NCBI GenBank assembly: GCA_022575985.1
Contig: JAKSXM010000014.1
Span: 9,672,001-9,736,000 of the forward strand
Length of the DNA: 64,000 bases
DNA from: Anagrus nilaparvatae
Taxonomy: Eukaryota; Arthropoda; Insecta; Hymenoptera; Mymaridae
Direction of reading: 5' to 3'
Part shown: one piece after another, positions 45,250 to 55,384 of the stretch
Position numbering within the stretch: the stretch's first letter is position 1
Layout of the letters: every line of letters begins with the position of its first letter
The notes under the pieces: model-generated
Told to the model about the DNA's origin: nothing
Seen by the model: only the letters and a program-made list of their open reading frames with translations
Databases searched by the model: none
Made by a program: the position numbers and the translations under genes

Positions 45250-45289
45250 CTGATGATGGAACTCTGATACAAGTTTCGAAACGCGTCGG
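45250..45289 (+). ncRNA. Hammerhead-ribozyme-like motif of the PLE
   Basis: CTGATGA (exact core), stem II GGAACT/AGTTTC (6 bp with one G-U; loop CTGATACA), GAAAC, then GCGTC with the expected UC cleavage context. Stem III is minimal, as in PLE and retrozyme hammerheads; stem I pairing is weak. The best of the four candidates in the window. Confidence 0.55.
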
Positions 45290-45369
45290 TTTTGAAGTTC
45301 AATAATTTACGAAGTCACTAGACGGATTATTTAGGTAAAATATATAATCTTATTTTGTGACTTGGACAC

Positions 45370-46030
45370 TACAAACATGTTTTTTAAATAATAAAAAAAA
45401 AATTCAAAAAATTAAGTTTTGGATCCAAAAAATTTACTTATAAAAATATTTCTAAAACTAGTGCTCCCAAAGAAATATATGAGTTACTACTTTCAAAAAA
45501 TAAAAAAGATTGCTGTTTTTTTTATTTTTTAAATTAAATTATTTTGAAAAAAAAAAAGTTTAAAAAATTATGTGTCAGATTGGAAATATTGAGTAATAAC
45601 CATGTGGGCGAAAGTCAAAACTCAGAACTGCTGTTTAGCATCAGGCAGAATTTCAAAATAAAGATATACCTAATTATTTTTAAAATTAATATAACAATAT
45701 TCAGTTTTTTTTTAACATTCCTTGTTTTTTTAAAAAAATTCATCTAAAAGGTACCGAAATGCTAAACAGCAGTTCTGAGTTTTGACTGGCGCCCAACCAT
45801 ATTTTCAGATAATGGTACTTTCATAGAAAAAAATTAGGTACTACATCCAAAGAGGAAAAGAAATAGTGCTGTTTTTTTATATATAAAATTTTTAGAAAAA
45901 TATTTTCGAAAAATTAAGTATCTGATTCGAGATATCGATTAAAAAATATATTTTCATATATTATTACTTTCATAGAATCAAATGAGGTATTAATAGATAA
46001 AAAAAAAAAAAAAATATTGCAGTAAATTGC
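45370..46030. repeat. Diverged units of the ~460-bp repeat found at 62680-63610
   Basis: Phrases such as TTTCTAAAACTAGT, ATTAGGTACTACATCC, GATTCGAGATATCGA and AAATGAGGTATTA occur in the same order as at the right end of the window. Interrupted by the MITE at 45606-45794. Confidence 0.65.
45606..45794. mobile_element. 189-bp MITE with 8-bp duplication (hAT-like)
   Basis: Left end GGGCGAAAGTCAAAACTCAG and right end (reverse complement) GGGCGCCAGTCAAAACTCAG; the inverted repeat is ~36 bp in total and ends GTTTAGCAT. It is flanked by AACCATGT (45598-45605) and AACCATAT (45795-45802), an 8-bp duplication with one mismatch. The size suggests hAT, although the GGGCG start is not the usual CAG. Confidence 0.75.
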
Positions 46031-46039
46031 AATAAGTCC

Positions 46040-46786
46040 TCATCTACACTGAACATAGTCAGCAGGGTTCCCCAAGGATCAGTCCTTGGACCTTTACTTT
46101 ACTTTTCCTCATTTATATAAATGATCTTGACGCAAAATCACTTACTCAAAGCATCTTATGTTTGCTGATGATCTCCAAATTTACCTGTAAAAGTCTTACA
46201 AAGACTTGAACCTAGGAATGAAAATGAAATGAGAATGAAAATCTCTAAAAATCATCTTCATGAGATAGAAAATTGGTGTTCTGCCAACAACTTCAAAATA
46301 AACATTGGCAAGTCCAACTTTAGGTTTTCACAAAAACCTCTTTCTATTTTGGTGGTATATAGGTTAAAACACTTCAAACATCTAATCAATTCAAATCTCC
46401 GAAAGCAGCTTGTTACTGCTCTTGTTTTTCCCATCCTTGACTCTAGTGTTTTTCCTATGGTCAATTTACCTGACCAGCAATGCAAACGATAACAAAAATT
46501 CCTGAATGCCTGTGTCAGATATGTCTGTGATATTAGATACCCGTTTCGTACTTCCCCTGACAGAATAAAGCTTGGCTGGCTAAATGTTAAACTTAGAGCA
46601 AAGTACCTTACTGCAGTTCACATCTATAACATACTAAACAGTGGGAACCCTATTTACAACAATTCTTCTGTATTTATGATCTCCTTCGGGAACTGCCTCC
46701 CTGAAGAAATCCGTCTGTCAAGCTCTGTGGAAGTTCTCAAATCTAGTCTTTATCAACACCGTCTAGAGATTGACATTAAATTTTAA
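46040..46786 (+). pseudogene. CR1/Jockey-group LINE, reverse transcriptase end
   Basis: VPQGSVLGPLL marks the reverse transcriptase palm. Frame-shifted remains of the YADDLQIY box (around 46155) follow, then IENWCSANNFKINIGKS, and after a TAA at 46490 FLNACVRYVCDIRY, SPDRIKLGWLNVKLRAKYL and the C terminus at 46786. The order matches the C-terminal half of CR1/Jockey-like ORF2. It lacks the endonuclease and has several breaks. Related to the piece at 36075-36756. Confidence 0.75.
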
Positions 46787-48874
46787 TTAGCCTATAGCAA
46801 CAAAAATATCTATTTCATTAATGTACTGGAATATTTTGTACAATAATCTATTTTCTAATTAAAATTAAATACATTGTATTTAAAAAAAAACAGGGTATTT
46901 AGGTAAATAAGTTAATACCCTGTACAAAATCAATGAACTTTTTGCATTGTTATAAAAAATATGTAATACAGGTTAATAATTACAGGTAATGATTTTCCAA
47001 TTAAACTCAAGGCTTACTTAAACAATTACTTCACTATTACATTGTAAAAACATACAGTGGATTTAGGTAAATAAGTTAGTATTAGGTAAATAAGTTAATT
47101 AACCCTTTAAAAAGGGTTAATTCAATTTTCTAATTAAATACATTGTATTAATTATTAATTAAATTTCAAAATCGGACAACTTAGAAAATTCATGCAATAA
47201 AAAATATAAATAAAAATATACATAATATTAAATTACATGTGAGAAAATTCGTTTACATATGAAAAAATAGAAAGTTTCAAAATACAGGACATTTCAAAAT
47301 ACATCTGCCTATTTTTGAAGAACTCACCCTCTTGCATTAAAAAAAAAAAAAGATCAAAAAAGAAACAGCGCTCTAAGGGTCTAACCAATTAAAATTACTT
47401 TATACTACGCCTTTATATAGGCCCTATCTTTTCTCATTAGTCACGCTTAAATGCAACATTCCCTTCTGCACTTCAGATAGTTTCAAGGACCCTTTAAACA
47501 AAACACACCTCCTATATAGGCCATATCTCATTAAACATCGTACAACTGTAGTTTCAAGGACCCTTAATTACTTACTTCTCCTCGAGTGTATACCCTTCAT
47601 ACAATTGCACTTCCTTTTTACCCCCCTCCCTTCCTCTGACTTGAACCAAGCCCACTTTTTCGTGCTCAAATCTTTTGGGTCTCACTACTCATTTTGTTGT
47701 TATATCATAATTACAAGATAAAATACTAAATACAAATTAAAATATAAAGAAAATATTCCATTAATTATACATTTAAGAATATTCAATTTCTGAAATAAAA
47801 ATATTATTTTACTTAATATAGTCTTTTTAGTAAATCCACAAAAAAAATTAAGTATATAATACCATTAAAACTTAAACAAGCATTTCAATGTTAATATAAT
47901 TACAGTTAATAAAAGCTAAATTAATTAAAGAATTGCATCTTTTAAACATTGTTTTGATGCGTTTAGAGCATTAAAAGTTTAGTAAAAGGCACACACTAAA
48001 GAGGCGCGTCATTCGCAACAGCGTTCTACCAAAAATACTCGCAACATCCGATACTAAACCAAACGGGTTAATTCCTTTTGATTTCCCTCACTGTGCTAAC
48101 GCGTCTTTTATTACAGATTACGCCCTTATGTCTTTGAAGCTTTTTGTTAATTATTATATCAATATTGAAACAAGATTTTTGAAACAAATAAATGATCATT
48201 GAAGTGGAATCAAATGTGTGCCATTTTATTTAAGCCCAATTATAAACAAGAAATCCATATTCAGTCTAAGATTTAAATTTATGGTAAAAAAGTAGAATTT
48301 AAATTTTTTAATTAATTAAAATTCATAGAGATTAATAATATTTTAAACTTAAGCATATTTTAAATTTAAATTAATACTATAATGCTAAAAATATTTATCT
48401 TATTATAATTTTTTAACTAAAAAATAGTAAGATTCATGTTAAGAATAAAAAAATACTTTGGACGAAGTTCACCAAAAAGTAAACATAGTATTCGATAAAT
48501 TGTGAAAATACCAAAAATGTCAGTTTTTGCTTTTGAATGTTCAAATCTCTGGAAATACTGCAACGTGAGAGTAAAAACTGGCATTTGTTGTCAAATTTAG
48601 CATTTACATATTCTCCGTTGAACCCCTAATTGTTGAATAGAAATTTTTTTAAAATATGAATAACATACTGTTACTTATTATTTTGATCTTAATGCACAAT
48701 TTTTTTGCGTAATTTCAACTTTTTTGTGTATTTTTTTTAATAATTTTTTTTTTTATTACAGAATAATTTTTGAACGATGAAGACAAAAGATAGCTGGAAA
48801 GAATTAAAACTAAAAAAAGATTTTTTTGGTGGATGAGAAGTTGAGTTTTTAATTAGTAAAAAGAATTGATATAA
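46787..48874. other. Non-coding stretch with small hairpins and short repeats
   Basis: Just downstream of the LINE fragment, CAGGGTATT/AATACCCTG pair around AGGTAAATAAGTT (46893-46921), a motif that recurs at 47060-47100. TTAACCCTTT-AA-AAAGGGTTAA forms a perfect hairpin at about 47098-47122. At 47410-47600 the phrase TATATAGGCC...GTTTCAAGGACCCTT occurs twice about 100 bp apart. No ORF recognised. Confidence 0.5.
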
Positions 48875-49111
48875 ATGTTTAGAGGTAAACGAAATGAGGG
48901 CGCCGGGCCAGCCACCGAGTCAGATAACAACGGTCAACAAGATTTTGGCTTTGAAGTCGGGCCCGGCGCCTCTCTAGCCTTTTTTCCAGGGCCTCTTGGC
49001 GCTTTGGCAGGACTTCCGATTAGCACTCTTTCAAATATACCGATTAATACAACTACCAATTCCATACCTTTAACTACCACCAAGGTAAATGCTACTCAAA
49101 AAACAGATTAG
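48875..49111 (+). CDS. Unrecognised 78-codon ORF in a GC-rich island
   Basis: Starts MFRGKRNEGAGPATESDNNG and continues with a Gly/Phe/Pro-rich middle (FEVGPGASLAFFPGPLGALA) and a Thr/Asn-rich end. Composition differs sharply from the AT-rich surroundings and from chance ORFs here. GGCGCCGGGCC (48900) and GGGCCCGGCGCC (48959) form an inverted pair inside it. I do not recognise a family; it could be the N terminus of a transposon protein or a small gene. It is followed by TGAGTGATTTC repeats (49118-49165). Confidence 0.3.
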   Translation: MFRGKRNEGAGPATESDNNGQQDFGFEVGPGASLAFFPGPLGALAGLPISTLSNIPINTTTNSIPLTTTKVNATQKTD

Positions 49112-50397
49112 CTGTCTGAGTGAGTGATTTCTGAGTGATTTCTGAGTGATAAGTGAATGATTTCTTTATTGCTAATAAAATTTAGACGTTTCGCAGTAAT
49201 AGGACTGTCTCTTCAATACTATATTAATACTAATTAATAGTGCCAGATTAAAAATCTGATGAATAAATATAAACAGGTAAATAAAAAAGTATATATATAA
49301 TTTACATTATATTAAAAATAATAAAGATTTGATACAAATAGTAACCGCTTTATGAGTTATCTACAACAAATAATTATAAAATATTTTTAAGTATGAAAAG
49401 CTTTTTAACCTAACAGCTAATCATTAATTTCTTACCACAATGAAAATACTTTTAAAAACTAATAACAATATAAGAAATATATATAATAAACAGATTAATA
49501 TTGTTCTTAATAAAGGTTTTATATTAAAAATAATTAACTTTTTAATTTTTAATTGTTTGTAAAACTTTATCTATAAATTTGCATATATTCATGGAAATAT
49601 TGTTTAAATATTTTAAATAACGCGCATATTTTAAATTGTGATATAAAATTTTGAAACGATAATTGCTTGCTTCCAAAATATAACCTACCTCTAAATACTG
49701 TGCTCGCACCTACCCCTAGAGTAAGTTAAATTTTGGGGGTTGAGGGGGTGAAGCCTCCCGTGGGGGTATGGGGGCGAAGTCTCCACTAAAGAAATAATTA
49801 GTTATAACCTATCCCCAAATTTTGTATTTCTAATCATAAGATCACGCGTGAAAAAAATGATTAAAAATATCTACAAATACTTTTTTACAAAAATAATTTA
49901 AAACAATTTTTTTTTTTTTTTTAAATTTTTTGATGCATTTTTCCTATCCAAAACTTATTGCTAACATAATTTTAAGTCTTTTTAAGCAATTTCCAGCAAT
50001 AATTTAAGCGATTTGGTGGGAAAGGGATGAAAAAGATCCAAAACACAATATTAACAATTAAAAGAATCATTTAAAATGAATTTTTAAATAAATTTAAAAT
50101 TGTTTTTGAAAGAAAAAATGCTCTTCAATCTGGATATTAAAAATGTCTGATGTATTCTAAAAAAATTGATAGTTTTCTATCTATTGTAAGGTTATTGTTC
50201 GTTATGATCGTAAAATACATTTCATGTATTTATCTTGGTAAATTTCAAATTTAGAATTACCCGCGAACATTGATAAATTAATTTATAATTTATCAACCAT
50301 CACTTAAAGAATCATTGTTTGATGTGATATGTTGCGGTGTTTTTTTCGTATATGTTTTTTTGAAGAATTGGAGAATTTTTCGCCCATTTTAAATAAA
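49112..50397. other. AT-rich spacer
   Basis: No gene seen. A GC-rich patch at 49725-49790 (GGGGGTGAAGCCTCCC, GGGGGCGAAGTCTCC) resembles Helitron-type 3' regions, but no CTRR end follows clearly. Confidence 0.45.
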
Positions 50398-50838
50398 TAA
50401 TAATTAGTAATGTGATTCTTTTGACCAAGAGGGCTATTAAATAAAAATTTCTAAGATCTATTTTTATTTAGCGTTACGTTTCGTGTACATAACAGTACAC
50501 CTTTTCAAACTAAAAAAATTTTTTTTATTATAATATAATATTAAATAATAATTTACATTCATATTTTATAAAATATTTTTACATACCAATAATGTTTAAA
50601 TATAATAAAATTTACTACATTTTACTTAAAATTAGATAAAATCACTTTGGTAGAAAAGAACAACATTGATCTTAGTCAAAAAACAGATGTAGTATACTGC
50701 GTTTAGATAAACAAACACGGTATTGATAACTCCGTGTTATACTATCATATGTATATATTTTAAATGAGTTGTAGTATATAGAAGTATTTATGTATAAACT
50801 CTAACTTATATGATAAATATAAGAGATGAAAAATTGTT
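50398..50838 (-). repeat. ~440-bp inverted repeat, left copy (PLE terminal region)
   Basis: Reverse complement of 59129-59565 along its full length, with clear landmarks (TTTTGACCAAGAGGGCTATT, GTACACCTTTTCAAAC, GAACAACATTG, GATAACTCCGTGTTATAC). It contains the hammerhead-like motif at 50471-50508. Probably the 3' end of a minus-strand PLE; its inner edge is cut by the R1-type LINE at 50839. Confidence 0.85.
50471..50508 (-). ncRNA. Hammerhead-like motif, left copy
   Basis: Minus strand: TTTGAAAAG, stem GTGTAC/GTACAC (6 bp, loop TGTTAT), GAAAC then GTAAC. Same layout as the motif at 32996-33031; the first core block deviates from CUGANGA, so activity is uncertain. Confidence 0.35.
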
Positions 50839-51670
50839 CCCCTTTCCAGGGCCTTCGACGAGGCATAGAGGCGTCACACGCCCCTCGCAATAGAGATGTT
50901 ACTTTCTTAACTAAGATTTCAGCCTCGCGGGAACCTGTTGCCCCTCCATGCCACGCGGGGACGGCCGCCGACTCCATTCGAAGATACTCTTCGAACTTGT
51001 TCTTGTCCATCTTTGGTACCTTCCAACTCAAGGGACGCCTCTTGTACGGAGGCCGTTGGGAGGTTCCCTCAAGCACCCGGCAGGTGATGTAATAGGGTCG
51101 CTACCATTGTAACCATCCATCACCGTCCATTCGCCGATTCTCCCAGGCGCACCTTCTGTTGCAAAGGTTATGTCTTGGATAGAGGCGCCCCTATCTGCCC
51201 TCTCGTAGGTGGGCCGGTTTCCTCAATTCTGGATCACTAGTTTGCATCTAGTGGCAATTCCTAGGATTGGTCGTCGGCATGCCCCATTCTAAGGCCCTAG
51301 CGTTAAAGTCTCCAGCAATGATAACGCTTCCAGTTACCGTCCGAACCGTGTTCTTGATGCTGGCAAGCTTTGTAGCCAGCACTTCCGAGCTATCGTTTGG
51401 GGAGAGGTAGCAACTTATATAAGTTGTCTCCCCGCACGTGACCCAAACGTGGCAATTGCCTTTCCCTTTTCTGGTCAAGGACGTTTGGGCTCTACCCCTA
51501 AGCCATATGGCGCAACAGCCAGTGTCATCGGTTAGCCAGTACTTGTGGTTCATGTTGTATGATTGCTCGCTTAGTAAGAGGATACTTGAATCCTCTTTAC
51601 GGGCAATATGTTCCAAAAAAGCACCAGGTTCCCGGGCTTGATTCATGTTCCCTTGTAGAACATTGATCAT
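50839..51670 (-). pseudogene. R1-type ORF2 endonuclease part (truncated)
   Basis: The ATG at 51668-51670 overlaps the ORF1 stop (51667-51669) as ATGA. It contains VLQGNMNQAREPG, LLLSEQSYNMNHKYW, VWVTCGETTYISCYLSPND, IIAGDFNARALEWG (the catalytic GDFNA motif kept), a frameshift near 51250, and after it KRRPLSWKVPKMDKNKFEEYL, EAEILVKKVTSLLRG. Truncated before the reverse transcriptase. Confidence 0.8.
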
Positions 51671-53041
51671 TTCCGATGACACTTATTCCTTGCCGCAGCC
51701 AAAGCCTCCCGGTAGCTGGGGCAGTTTCCTTCTCCGGCATAGTGCTCCGTAGAGCACTTGTCGTCCCTATTCTTGCAGAGGAAACACTCGGGCGTTTCCT
51801 TCTGGCATTCGCTTCTTTTATGGCCGTCAACGCCACATTTAAGGCACGCTTTTCTTCGGTCTGGACCTTTGCAGACATACTGGTTATAGTCTGTTAGAAG
51901 CCCAGCCAATTTGGATTCTTCCCTTCTTGGCCAGGCGTAGAGCATCAACCTCGAGCAGCTCTACTACTGCCATTTGGCTCGTAGTGTCTTTAGTTTTGAA
52001 AATGAAGTCTGGGGGTAGTAGATCTCTACATTCCATTCCTATTTCTTTGGCAACGGCATCCCTGATCTCCCGTTCGTTCGTAACTCCATCCAGATCTCGG
52101 ATTTCGAGTTTCAGCATGGAGATCATATCCTGGACGTTCGAATCAGGACCCCTTACCGCTTGAACCGCTTCCTGTAGTTTCCCGGAATCCCCTATCGATT
52201 CCAGCTCAATCAGGACGCTGCCGCCTTGCGTCTTACGGATTCGGTGAACCTTAGCACCCGAATCTTCGAGCATGACGATCTTCTTGATGTTGAGAAGAGT
52301 CTCCTCGTACGTATGGCCTGCTGCTGGTTTTTGGGTTTTTCCCAGGCATCCACTTTGTTTTTTATTTTTTCTACCTGGACCTGTTTTTGCAACTGGCCCG
52401 GAATTTCAGGTACCTGGTTTCCCTGTGGAAGCAGCAGCTTCTTTTGCTTCTTCCTTTTTTGCAACTCGGTCTTGCTGATCCTTTTGGGACCATTTGAATT
52501 ATTTTGCTTAAGGGACTTGTCTTTCTCACGTGGACTGTCTTGGCCATCTTCCGAGACTTGAGTTTCCATAGGAGACTCGTCTACCTTAGGATTATTTGCC
52601 GGTTTCTCTTGGTCTTGGTGATCCGTAAGAGACCGTTTGTAAGCCGTTTCATTGGTCTTCGGCTCCTTGAACCCTTCTTATTTTTTCCTGCTTCCAGTAG
52701 GCGTTTTTCACGCAAATACTTTGCTTCGCGTTGTTCTTGCAGCCTCTTTCTATTTGAATCTTCCTGAAGAACTTTTTTCTTCCTCCTTTGCTCTTCTAAT
52801 TCCTTCCTTTTTTTTCGGCTTTTGAGAGCTCTTCATCTTTCTGTTCCTGGTCGGATAAATTTCCTTTTAAAGGAGGGTCTTCGCTCGTCTTTTTTGCCAT
52901 GTGCCCAGTTTCTGGTAAGCTATCAGGTGAGGATACCGATCGGAGCCTCTTGAGTGGGCCTTTCCCGTTCATTTTCTTAAGGAGAGTTTTTTTTCCTTCA
53001 TGTATCGCTGATACTGCTTTAGTTTGCCGCTCCTTGATCAA
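51667..53041 (-). pseudogene. R1-type ORF1, nearly full length, frameshifted
   Basis: Begins MIKERQTKAVSAIHEGKK. A frameshift at an A8 run near 52812 separates the Lys/Glu-rich coiled-coil-like part (ELEEQRRKKKVLQED, KRLQEQREAKYLREKR), and another break follows before the conserved core: VHRIRKTQGGSVLIELESI, GPDSNVQDMISML, RDLDGVTNEREIRDAV. The zinc knuckles follow: the first is damaged, then CLKCGVDGHKRSEC and CFLC...C are complete. About 450 codons overall, a usual length for R1-clade ORF1. RNA-binding component of the LINE particle. Confidence 0.78.
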
Positions 53042-53855
53042 TACCAGCTACTCCACTACACTGGCAAACTACCTGACTCCATTTTTTATCACCATGCTCG
53101 CGTTCTTCTGAACATAGCCGAAATGATACTCCATTTCAATTGAGGCCTCCAAAAGATTGCCGTAATGTGCCGGCAATAAAGCCTTCTTTAACAGTGTCCA
53201 GACCTTTTGCCGCCTGTATAGAGCCCTGTTTATAAGGGCGGCCTAGATGTTCTCAGAGAGCTTGTCTAGTGTTGCGGAATATTCTGGCCACACCTTCACA
53301 CATTACTAAACCAGAAAAAACAACCTGCAGTCATGATTTAGCGGGACTCGCGACTACCTTTAATCGGCTACGTCGCTGTGCTCGAGGTGGGATTCTCCCA
53401 TGCTAAGAGACAATACGTCAGGTCTAAGGCAACCCTGTATGTGTCTTAAATCGCACTTAGATTGGAGAAAACCTTGGAGCTCCTTTAATGTGCCTCTTCC
53501 TCAAGGATAGTTTTAGGATAGCAGTCTACGGCTGCATGCTTGTCAAGAATGCTCGATGGAAAGACAAGGCATAAAACCCGGTTTATAGGGCAGCCTCAGT
53601 TATACCAGAACCGCTTATAGCATAACTATGTGCAGTCTGCGGCATTCTTAACATGGACGCATGGGGTACAGCATAGAGCATGTCCGAAGAGAAATGCAAT
53701 GCATGAGACCCGATTTATAGGGCAGCCTCAGTTATTCCAGAGAGCTATATCCTATATCCTTGATTCTAGTTCAACCTTGAAAAAAGGCGGCCTGAACCAC
53801 CCTCCTCCTTCCTCAGGCTTATGAGGCTCCGGGCTTGGGACCGGTACAGCGGAGT
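53042..53855 (-). promoter_or_regulatory. R1-type LINE 5' UTR with internal repeat
   Basis: GC-rich compared with its surroundings and devoid of long ORFs. TTTATAGGGCAGCCTCAGTT occurs twice, at about 53581 and 53715 (~133 bp apart, same direction), like the repeated promoter monomers of some LINEs. It presumably holds the internal promoter. The outer end lies flush with (TTA)n at 53855. Confidence 0.55.
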
Positions 53856-53876
53856 TATTATTATTATTATTATTGT
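53855..53876. repeat. (TTA)n tract between two LINE copies
   Basis: About seven TTA units directly at the 5' end of the LINE at 50839-53855 (upstream on the minus strand). A similar tract borders the copy ending at 56649. Confidence 0.9.
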
Positions 53877-53878
53877 TA

Positions 53879-53881
<3 letters not shown>

Positions 53882-53942
<61 letters not shown>

Positions 53943-54784
53943 GGAATCTTGTGAATCTTGCATCAGCCATGGAGTGTTTGCGGGCCTTAAAGACCCGCAA
54001 ATTTCTATGACCGCCCAGTTGCACAAAGTGTACAACTGGGAGACCACCGGCGAGCGCGGTCGCCGGCTACGCCCCAGATTCTTACTGAATAAACACACTA
54101 TAAACCCCCCGCGCTTTTGTGTCCGCAACCGGAACTTTCTTTTCAGGTATAACTTCAGTTTGGGACGCGCAGCCTATGCAACTGGCCGCTGCGTTCCCCC
54201 AGCCTAGTGACAGGAGAGCAATCTACGATAGAAAGCCCTCCTCCTTTTTCTTCAACAAGGTGGCCCTTACGTACACATTCGAAGAAAGTGTGCTCCACTG
54301 AATCCTTCACGCCAGGGCAGTGCAAGCACTCCTCTGTTGCCACCTTGTGCCAATATTTTAACATGACACGGTAATACCCGTGTACAGTTAAAAATTGGGT
54401 GAGGTAAAAATCCACCTCCCCATGTTGTCGTTCAGTCCATGCCTGCAGATCTGAAATAATTCTGCGCGTCCATCGGGCATTTTCCTCTTCGTCCTTTTTC
54501 CACCGTTTCTGTTATTTTTCCATAGAGCTGGAGCGGGCGCGAGTGGATGCCACCTCGCGGTCCTCAACACTATCGTTAATGTATTTCCGCTCGAACGCTA
54601 GCTGGTCGATGGGAATGACCGATGCTACTACCTAGATCGCCTCAAGGGATACAGTATGGTACGCGAGGCGATCCTCAGGGCCGCTTGCAACTGCACGGAC
54701 GATATGTTATATCTGTACTTGTCAGTTTTGAAAATATTTGCCCAGATCTCTGATCCGTAAGGCAGGACAGATTTGACCATGGAC
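53882..54784 (-). mobile_element. R1-type LINE 3' end with 58-nt poly(A), joined to a PLE
   Basis: The uninterrupted T run 53882-53939 is a 58-nt poly(A) tail on the minus strand. Before it come the family 3' UTR and a frame-broken ORF2 end (VLRYGSEIWA-like code at about 54740-54760, FYLTQFLTVHGYYRV, CLHCPGVKDSVEHTFFEC), with a ~110-bp deletion after FFEC. At 54784 it is joined to PLE sequence at the same point as the copy at 40666-41622. Confidence 0.82.
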
Positions 54785-55384
54785 CTTTATGAACAAAAAT
54801 ATCTATTTTCAAACAATAATATTTACACAAAATACATAATTTAATACTCACGGTAGTGGATGATACTATCATCATATACAATGGTAATAATAGATGACTA
54901 GACAGCTTAAAAGCATATTTAAACAGTATCAACAATAATATATAGTTTGCACTGGAAATAGAAAATGAAAATAAAATAAACTTTTTGGCCATTAATATTT
55001 TAAAATCAGGAGACAAATTTTAATTTAAAATATACAGAAAACCAGCAACTTCAGACGTCGTCATATTTGCAGATTCACATCACCCTTACTCGCAATAAAA
55101 TAGCCAGCTTCAACGCCTTCGTACACAGATTACTAACTTTTCCACTCAGCCAAGATAACTACAATATTGAAGTCAGTACTATAAATCACATAGCAATAGC
55201 CAATAGATATATTAGCAAAATAATAAAAAAATTAATCTATGAACACAAAAATCGCATCATTTAACTAGAAACAAAATACGTATCATCAATGTACGGTAAC
55301 CATACTCCTTTTATTCTCATGAATAATTTCAAAAAATTCAACTACCAAGTCAGTTTTCAAACTAATAATAAAATATCCACGTTA
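54785..55384 (+). mobile_element. Second copy of the PLE fragment, with empty LINE target site
   Basis: Matches 41623-41726 plus 44217-44697 at about 95% or better. The site of the LINE insertion is unoccupied here (AATAGATGACTAGACAGC at 54893). Coding remains are again broken: FALEIENENKINFLA, then FNAFVHRLLTFPLSQ and IAIANRYISK. It ends abruptly at 55384 against an R1-type ORF2 fragment. Confidence 0.82.

Larger units (their letters stand above)
44217..45360 (+). mobile_element. Penelope-like element, continuation after the LINE insertion
   Basis: Carries the end of the reverse transcriptase, a GIY-YIG endonuclease start, an (AAT)n tract where the protein should end, and a 3' UTR with a hammerhead-like motif. 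The upstream part is at 41623-41726. A second copy of the first ~600 bp lies at 54785-55384. Confidence 0.83.
50839..53855 (-). mobile_element. R1-type LINE copy with 5' UTR, ORF1 and endonuclease; 3' part missing
   Basis: The only copy with a 5' region: ~810-bp GC-rich 5' UTR (53042-53855), ORF1 (51667-53041) and the first part of ORF2 down to PWKG at 50839, where PLE terminal sequence begins. No poly(A). A (TAA)n tract and the poly(A) of another copy lie directly upstream (53855-53939). Confidence 0.82.

Noticed and set aside
53821..54128. Poly-Phe and poly-Lys ORFs at 53821-54207 and 53766-54128
   Set aside because: Produced by translation through the 58-nt poly(A)/poly(T) tract.
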